A DNA stretch of 9,446 nucleotides from Bacteroidales bacterium UBA1751 (GTDB lineage: Bacteria > Bacteroidota > Bacteroidia > Bacteroidales > UBA932): contig DCHN01000005.1 of assembly GCA_002315995.1 (NCBI GenBank), positions 1 through 9,446 on the forward strand, written 5' to 3'. Numbering within the stretch: the stretch's first letter is position 1; each line of letters begins with the position of its first letter. The translations under genes and the position numbers were made by a program. Shown piece after piece: positions 5,810 through 9,446 of the stretch. Below the pieces are notes generated by a model. The model saw only the letters and a program-made list of their open reading frames with translations. It had not been told where the DNA came from and searched no databases.

Positions 5810-7153
5810 ATGATAGAGAGTTTGGATGATATAAGAGCACAGTTTCCTGCACTGGAACAGAAGTTCTATGGCAATGATCTGGTTTATCTCGACAATGCGG
5901 CCACAATACAGAAGCCGCTCTCTGTAATCTCTCTGATGGATGAGATGACCCGTTTGAGGAACTCCAATGTTCACAGGGCAATGTACAGGTTGAGCGATGA
6001 GGTTACAACCCTCTACGAGAGTGCGCGCAATGAAGTTGTGAAATTCATCAATGCTCCCGGCAGGGAGAACATAATATTCACATCAGGTACAACTGCATCA
6101 ATAAATCTGGTAGCAAGGTCGCTTTCAGATGCAAGGTGTGGGTATCTTTCGCACAAATATTCAATTGGCGGATGTACCAACAATGGAGAGATGTTTCTTG
6201 GAGATGGTGATGTTATTGTTTTCACCGGCGATTCGCACCACTCCAATCTTGTTCCATGGCAGCTTGCAGCGCAGAGGTGCGGTGCCGCCACGGATTATCT
6301 GAAACTTGACGATGATGGGCGCTGGAGCGTTTCACAACTCGATTCCAAACTGGCTTCCATAATAGAGTCTGGCAAGAGGGTGAGGCTTGTTGCAATAACC
6401 CACATATCCAATGTACTTGGCATTGTGAATCCTGTAAAGGAGGCGGTTGAGGTTGCACACAGGTATGGGGCGCTGGCTCTTGTTGACGGAGCCCAGGGAA
6501 TAGTGCACAGGAAGGTTGACGTAATTGATATTGACTGCGATTTCTACGCCTTTTCCGCACACAAGATATATGGCCAAACGGGTGTAGGTGTGCTCTATGG
6601 CAAGAGCGATATTCTTGATGCCATGCCACCATTCATGGGAGGTGGCGATATGGTAAACAGGGTCACATACGAGAAGACAACATACGCACCGCTTCCACTC
6701 AAATTCGAGGCCGGCACTCCCAACTTCATAGGTGCCGCATCGTTGAAACCGGCGTTGGAGTTTGCCGCACTGCTGCAGGAGGGTGGCATTGCCACAGAAG
6801 TGGAGAGAAGTGAGAATGAGATAAAAAGCTATCTGCAGTGTGAATTTGAAAAAATAGAGGGGCTCAAGTGGTATGGAAAGGCTCCTTTGAATGAGAGGAT
6901 TCCGCTCTACAGCATTACGGTAAAGGGCGTTCATCCTGCCGATATGGCTCAGATTCTTGATAAGATGGGAGTTGCCGTGAGAACAGGCCTGCTTTGTGCC
7001 GAGCCGGTAATGGATAGGTTCGGGGTAGGGGTCAGCTCAGACTCTTCACAGCCTCAGGGTATGCTCAGGGCATCTTTTGCTTCATACAATACACTTGCCG
7101 AGGCCGAATATTTCATTGCATCTCTCAACAGGTGCGTGAATATGCTCAGATAA
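5810..7153 (+). CDS. SufS-like cysteine desulfurase (class V aminotransferase fold), variant active site
   Basis: Predicted to convert L-cysteine to alanine and load the sulfur on its own cysteine as a persulfide for Fe-S assembly. Start chosen at ATG 5810, giving 447 residues and the usual opening (IRAQFPAL, then VYLDNAAT at 25-32). Landmarks: TSGTTASINLVA near 91-102, HHSNLVPWQ 143-151 over the PLP ring, THISNVLG 197-204, VDGAQG 225-230, the PLP Lys 252 in SAHKIYGQTG, and the catalytic Cys 396 in RTGLLCAEP, followed by the conserved Arg 420. Three oddities: about 20 extra residues at roughly 105-131 containing Cys 110 and Cys 122; Leu-Leu where SufS proteins normally have His-His before the catalytic Cys; and a longer stretch between Cys 396 and Arg 420 (SSDSSQPQG). 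Usual length is about 405. sufE lies downstream, supporting a SUF role, but a specialised paralogue is possible. Confidence 0.9.
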   Translation: MIESLDDIRAQFPALEQKFYGNDLVYLDNAATIQKPLSVISLMDEMTRLRNSNVHRAMYRLSDEVTTLYESARNEVVKFINAPGRENIIFTSGTTASINLVARSLSDARCGYLSHKYSIGGCTNNGEMFLGDGDVIVFTGDSHHSNLVPWQLAAQRCGAATDYLKLDDDGRWSVSQLDSKLASIIESGKRVRLVAITHISNVLGIVNPVKEAVEVAHRYGALALVDGAQGIVHRKVDVIDIDCDFYAFSAHKIYGQTGVGVLYGKSDILDAMPPFMGGGDMVNRVTYEKTTYAPLPLKFEAGTPNFIGAASLKPALEFAALLQEGGIATEVERSENEIKSYLQCEFEKIEGLKWYGKAPLNERIPLYSITVKGVHPADMAQILDKMGVAVRTGLLCAEPVMDRFGVGVSSDSSQPQGMLRASFASYNTLAEAEYFIASLNRCVNMLR

Positions 7154-7164
7154 AAAAAGTTGTG

Positions 7165-7172
7165 TATATTTG
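7165..7172 (+). promoter_or_regulatory. Candidate -7 box for the tRNA-Thr gene and possibly the genes after it
   Basis: TATATTTG followed by CACC matches TAnnTTTG and resembles promoters seen upstream of stable RNAs in Bacteroidota. It lies 12 bases after the desulfurase stop; transcription would begin near 7179, giving a leader of about 30 bases before the tRNA at 7209. No TTTG at -33 was found. sufE starts 8 bases after the tRNA, so this could also drive sufE and the genes beyond. Confidence 0.55.
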
Positions 7173-7208
7173 CACCCTGCTTTGCGCCGCTGCAAAGTGT
7201 TGGAAAAT

Positions 7209-7281
7209 GCCTCGTTAGCTCAATTGGCAGAGCACAAATTTCGTAATTTTGAGGTTGGTGGTTCGATTCCACTACGAGGCT
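7209..7281 (+). tRNA. tRNA-Thr, anticodon CGT (reads ACG)
   Basis: Full 73-base cloverleaf. Acceptor stem GCCTCGT (7209-7215) pairs with ACGAGGC (7274-7280); D stem GCTC/GAGC (7218-7221, 7230-7233); anticodon stem 7235-7239 with 7247-7251; loop TTCGTAA (7240-7246) with anticodon CGT at 7242-7244; variable loop AGGTT; T stem GGTGG/CCACT around TTCGATT. The last anticodon-stem pair (7239/7247) is T-T and the outermost T-stem pair is G-T; all others are canonical. The discriminator base is T (7281), and CCA is not encoded, so it must be added after processing. Confidence 0.96.
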
Positions 7282-7289
7282 CAATTGTT

Positions 7290-7715
7290 ATGAGCATAAA
7301 AGAGATAGAAGATTCAATTGTTGAGGAGTTCTCCATGTTTGACAACTGGATGGACAAGTATGAGTACATCATTGAATTGGGGAAGGGCGTTCCCGTTCTC
7401 GACCACAAGTTCAAAAAAGATGAAAATCTCATTACTGGTTGTCAGAGCCGTGTTTGGCTTGGATGTGAAATCAAGGATGGAAAACTCTGGTTCAGCGCTG
7501 ATTCCGATGCAATAATAACAAAGGGTATCATTTCTCTTCTAATCAGAGCTTTCAACGGCCAGAAACCTTCCGACATCATTACTGCAGACCTGAGTTTCAT
7601 TGAGGCAATAGGCCTCAAGGAGAACCTCAGTCCCACACGTGCCAACGGTCTGGTATCAATGATAAAGCAGATAAAGGATTATGCTCTTGCATATAACTCA
7701 TTGAAAAATGTCTAA
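7290..7715 (+). CDS. sufE: Cysteine desulfuration (sulfur acceptor) protein SufE
   Basis: SufE takes the persulfide sulfur from SufS and passes it to the SufBCD scaffold. The 141-residue product matches the family in length and motifs: an N-terminal helix with FDNWMDKYEYIIELGKGVP (17-35), the acceptor loop LITGCQSRVWL with the active Cys 51 (the same number as in E. coli SufE), then KLWFSADSDAIITKGIISLL and the C-terminal LSPTRANGL motif. Start at ATG 7290 is chosen because the frame, although open upstream, runs through the tRNA-Thr gene. Only eight bases separate the tRNA 3' end from this ATG, leaving no room for an independent ribosome-binding site if the tRNA is cut out. It overlaps the next gene by eight bases. 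The desulfurase gene upstream is the expected partner. Confidence 0.96.
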   Translation: MSIKEIEDSIVEEFSMFDNWMDKYEYIIELGKGVPVLDHKFKKDENLITGCQSRVWLGCEIKDGKLWFSADSDAIITKGIISLLIRAFNGQKPSDIITADLSFIEAIGLKENLSPTRANGLVSMIKQIKDYALAYNSLKNV

Positions 7716-8019
7716 GCAGGATTTACAGAGAGATATAATAAGGGCGCTCAAACAGGTCTACGACCCTGAAATTCCGGTAAACATATACGATCTTGGACTC
7801 ATTTATGAAATAAAGATAGATGATGACTCCAAGGTGAATGTCAAGATGACACTCACTGCACCCAACTGCCCAATGGCAGATGACGTTGCCGCTGAGGTTG
7901 ACAGGGCCGTAAAGGATGTTCCCGGTGTAAAGGATGCCTCAATTGAGCTCGTATTCGAGCCTGAGTGGGACAAGAGCCGTATGAGTGAGGAGGCCCTTCT
8001 TGAACTCGGATGGCTATGA
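7708..8019 (+). CDS. SUF-system Fe-S assembly protein, MIP18/DUF59 family
   Basis: A 103-residue single-domain MIP18-family protein, the kind found in SUF operons and thought to help in Fe-S cluster assembly or delivery. Seen: VYDPEIPVNIYDLGLIYEI at 17-35 (the DPEIP-DLGLI signature), MTLTAPNCPMADDV at 47-60 with Cys 54, and the C-terminal FEPEWDKSRMSEEALLELG, which marks the SUF-associated branch rather than the phenylacetate PaaD branch, which carries extra zinc cysteines. Its ATG lies inside the last codons of sufE (overlap 7708-7715), and its TGA overlaps the start of folK, so translation of the three genes is probably coupled. The exact biochemical step is not settled for the family. Confidence 0.92.
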   Translation: MSKQDLQRDIIRALKQVYDPEIPVNIYDLGLIYEIKIDDDSKVNVKMTLTAPNCPMADDVAAEVDRAVKDVPGVKDASIELVFEPEWDKSRMSEEALLELGWL

Positions 8020-8606
8020 ACAGGGCATATCTACTTCTTGGAAGCAATGCAGGTGAGCGTGAGCAGATGCTCAGGGATGCCTCCATTGAGCTCATTGATG
8101 CCCTTTTACCCTCCTACCTGGAGATAGATTCCCTTGAAAACGCAGTAAACAGTTCGGAGGTTATTGAGACCGAGCCCTGGGGGGAGTTTGAACCCGATGC
8201 CAATGGTGGTGTTCCGGAAAAGTTTCTCAATCAGGCTATAATGATTACAACTGAGTTGGAGCCGCAGCAGGTTCTGGACATCTGCCGGAAGATTGAAAAG
8301 ATGCTTGGAAGGGGTGAGGAGGAACATAGAGGAGAGCTATCGCAAGTGGAAAATGGGCATGTGGTGTATAAGAGCAGGTGTATAGATATAGATATTCTGC
8401 TCTTTGAAAAGCAGGTGCGTACTCCTAAGGGTGAGATGTGGAGGAGTGTTGAGGTTTGCAGTGAGGAGCTGGTTATTCCGCATCCGCATCTTCATAAGAG
8501 GGAGTTTGCATTGGCTCCTCTGGCGGCGGTTGCTCCAAATGCATACCATCCCGTATTGAAAAAGAGGGTGAAGGAGCTGCTCAAAGATTTGAAAAGGAAC
8601 GCATAA
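8010..8606 (+). CDS. folK: 2-amino-4-hydroxy-6-hydroxymethyldihydropteridine pyrophosphokinase (HPPK)
   Basis: FolK transfers pyrophosphate from ATP to 6-hydroxymethyl-7,8-dihydropterin, the step before dihydropteroate synthase in folate synthesis. Motifs: AYLLLGSNAGER at 6-17, ETEPWG 53-58, FLNQAIMITTELEPQQVLDICRKIE 72-96, the catalytic CIDIDILLF with metal-binding Asp 126 and Asp 128, and VIPHPHLHKREFALAPLAAVAP 155-176. The 198-residue length is above the usual 140-180. Extra residues lie in an acidic stretch at about 59-70 and between the LGR motif and the catalytic motif (about 101-121), where other members have a short W-G-P-R-type segment. A second ATG at 8016 overlaps the previous TGA as ATGA and may be the real start (196 residues); both starts are in frame. 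It is unusual as the third member of a sufE-led overlapping block. Confidence 0.94.
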   Translation: MAMNRAYLLLGSNAGEREQMLRDASIELIDALLPSYLEIDSLENAVNSSEVIETEPWGEFEPDANGGVPEKFLNQAIMITTELEPQQVLDICRKIEKMLGRGEEEHRGELSQVENGHVVYKSRCIDIDILLFEKQVRTPKGEMWRSVEVCSEELVIPHPHLHKREFALAPLAAVAPNAYHPVLKKRVKELLKDLKRNA

Positions 8607-8619
8607 CGTGTGATGCGTT
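8598..8619. repeat. Small inverted repeat at the end of folK
   Basis: AACGCAT (8598-8604) and ATGCGTT (8613-8619) form a 7-bp perfect stem around an eight-base loop. The left arm includes the first base of the folK stop codon. No T run follows, so it is a poor intrinsic terminator; it could be a message-processing or stabilising hairpin between folK and glyS, or chance. The rest of the 59-base gap is A-rich and holds no TAnnTTTG box. Confidence 0.4.
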
Positions 8620-8665
8620 GAAAGGCAGCATATTAAATCAGGAAAAATATATAAAACGAGATATT

Positions 8666-9446
8666 ATGACACAGGACGAACTCTTCAAGAATCTGATTGC
8701 CCATACCAAGGAGTATGGCTTCATCTTTCCAAGCAGTGAGATTTATGATGGCCTCAGCGCCGTTTACGATTACGGCCAGCTTGGAAGCGAACTGAAGAAC
8801 AACATAAAGAGATATTGGTGGGACTCTATGGTAAGGCTCCACACCAATATTGTTGGTATTGACAGCTGTATCTTCATGCACCCTAGAATCTGGGAGGCTA
8901 GCGGCCACGTAGGTGCATTCAACGATCCGCTTATTGACAACAAGGACTCCAAGAAGAGATACAGGGCTGACGTTCTTCTGGAGGATTATATTGGCAAACT
9001 TGAGGAGAAGATAAACAAGGATGTTGAGAAGGGCAGGAAGAAGTTCGGCGATTCATTCAACGAGGAGCAGTTCCGTGCAACCAACCCTAATGTTCTCAGG
9101 AATCAGGGTAAAATTGACTCTGTTAAGGAGCGTATGACAGCGGCCCTGAACGCCAATGACCTCAAGGCCCTGAGAGATTTGATCATTGATTGTGAAATAG
9201 TGTGTCCTATTTCAGGAACAAAGAACTGGACAGATGTAAGGCAGTTCAACCTCATGTTCTCAACCCAGTTGGGAAGCGTGAGCGGTGAGGACAACAGCGT
9301 CATTTACCTCCGCCCAGAAACAGCCCAGGGTATCTTCGTGAACTTCCTCAATGTTCAGAAGAGCGGACGTATGAAGGTTCCGTTTGGTATTGCCCAAATA
9401 GGAAAGGCTTTCAGAAATGAGATAGTTGCCCGTCAGTTCATCTTCC
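8666..9446 (+). CDS. glyS: Glycyl-tRNA synthetase (alpha-2, class II type), 3' end outside the window
   Basis: Charges tRNA-Gly with glycine. The frame opens at ATG 8666 and is still open at the right edge; 260 codons are visible. The opening runs DELFKNLIAHTKEYGFIFPSSEIYDG, followed by VYDYGQLGSELKNNIKRYWW (34-53), the class II motif 1 region. Later come HPRIWEASGHVGAFNDP, CPISGTKNWTDVRQFNLMF, the LRPETAQGIFVNF signature and the beginning of motif 2 (AFRNEIVARQ) at the end. This is the single-polypeptide homodimeric enzyme, not the alpha2-beta2 GlyQ/GlyS pair. The anticodon-binding domain lies beyond the window. The leader is A-rich (GGAAAAATATATAAAACGAG) without a recognisable promoter box, so transcription may continue from folK, 59 bases upstream. 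Confidence 0.97.
   Translation, partial: MTQDELFKNLIAHTKEYGFIFPSSEIYDGLSAVYDYGQLGSELKNNIKRYWWDSMVRLHTNIVGIDSCIFMHPRIWEASGHVGAFNDPLIDNKDSKKRYRADVLLEDYIGKLEEKINKDVEKGRKKFGDSFNEEQFRATNPNVLRNQGKIDSVKERMTAALNANDLKALRDLIIDCEIVCPISGTKNWTDVRQFNLMFSTQLGSVSGEDNSVIYLRPETAQGIFVNFLNVQKSGRMKVPFGIAQIGKAFRNEIVARQFIF

Noticed and set aside
6332..6934. 200-codon open frame on the minus strand
   Set aside because: It is fully antisense to the cysteine desulfurase coding sequence, which has clear motifs throughout; the antisense product has none.
7170..7289. Upstream in-frame extension of sufE
   Set aside because: The frame is open by chance through the tRNA-Thr gene; SufE homology begins at the ATG at 7290.

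Overview
The window looks like chromosomal DNA from a member of Bacteroidota, probably order Bacteroidales. The basis is the protein style (MnmG, H protein, RuvA, SufE and a MIP18-family SUF protein), a secreted YD-repeat-like protein, A-rich leaders without strong Shine-Dalgarno sequences, and several TAnnTTTG promoter boxes, the -7 element typical of this phylum. No mobile element, CRISPR array or phage gene was seen. The genus cannot be named from the sequence.

Layout. (1) Positions 1-1977: the 3' part of mnmG (tRNA wobble-uridine modification), cut at the left edge. (2) A strong two-way hairpin at 2043-2097 separates it from a convergent threonine aldolase gene (minus strand). (3) A 111-bp region at 3230-3340 holds two promoter-like boxes facing each other and serves the aldolase (left) and gcvH (right). 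(4) A hairpin at 3755-3788 separates gcvH from the convergent ruvA. Upstream of ruvA on the minus strand is a gene for a secreted YD-repeat-like protein of unknown role. (5) A second compact divergent promoter region at 5707-5809 leads into a plus-strand block: a SufS-like cysteine desulfurase, a tRNA-Thr(CGT), sufE, a MIP18/DUF59 SUF-associated gene, folK, and glycyl-tRNA synthetase cut at the right edge. The three protein genes from sufE to folK overlap end to start, so they are very likely translated from one message.

How the genes fit together. SufS and SufE form a sulfur-mobilising pair (cysteine to enzyme persulfide to SufE), and the MIP18-family protein acts in Fe-S assembly or delivery. 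The scaffold genes sufB, sufC and sufD are not here. A glycine and one-carbon theme runs through the window: threonine aldolase releases glycine, GcvH carries the aminomethyl group in glycine cleavage, FolK makes the folate precursor needed as one-carbon acceptor, and GlyRS charges glycine. This is a pattern of context, not proof of co-regulation.

The most notable observation is two identical 16-bp perfect palindromes, TGTTCCACGTGGAACA, both inside the mnmG reading frame. They match the consensus of parS, the centromere-like site bound by ParB. Both are read in the same frame as Asn-Val-Pro-Arg-Gly-Thr, and each falls in a stretch of protein that looks inserted relative to the MnmG family. 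This suggests an origin-proximal chromosome segregation locus built into a housekeeping gene.
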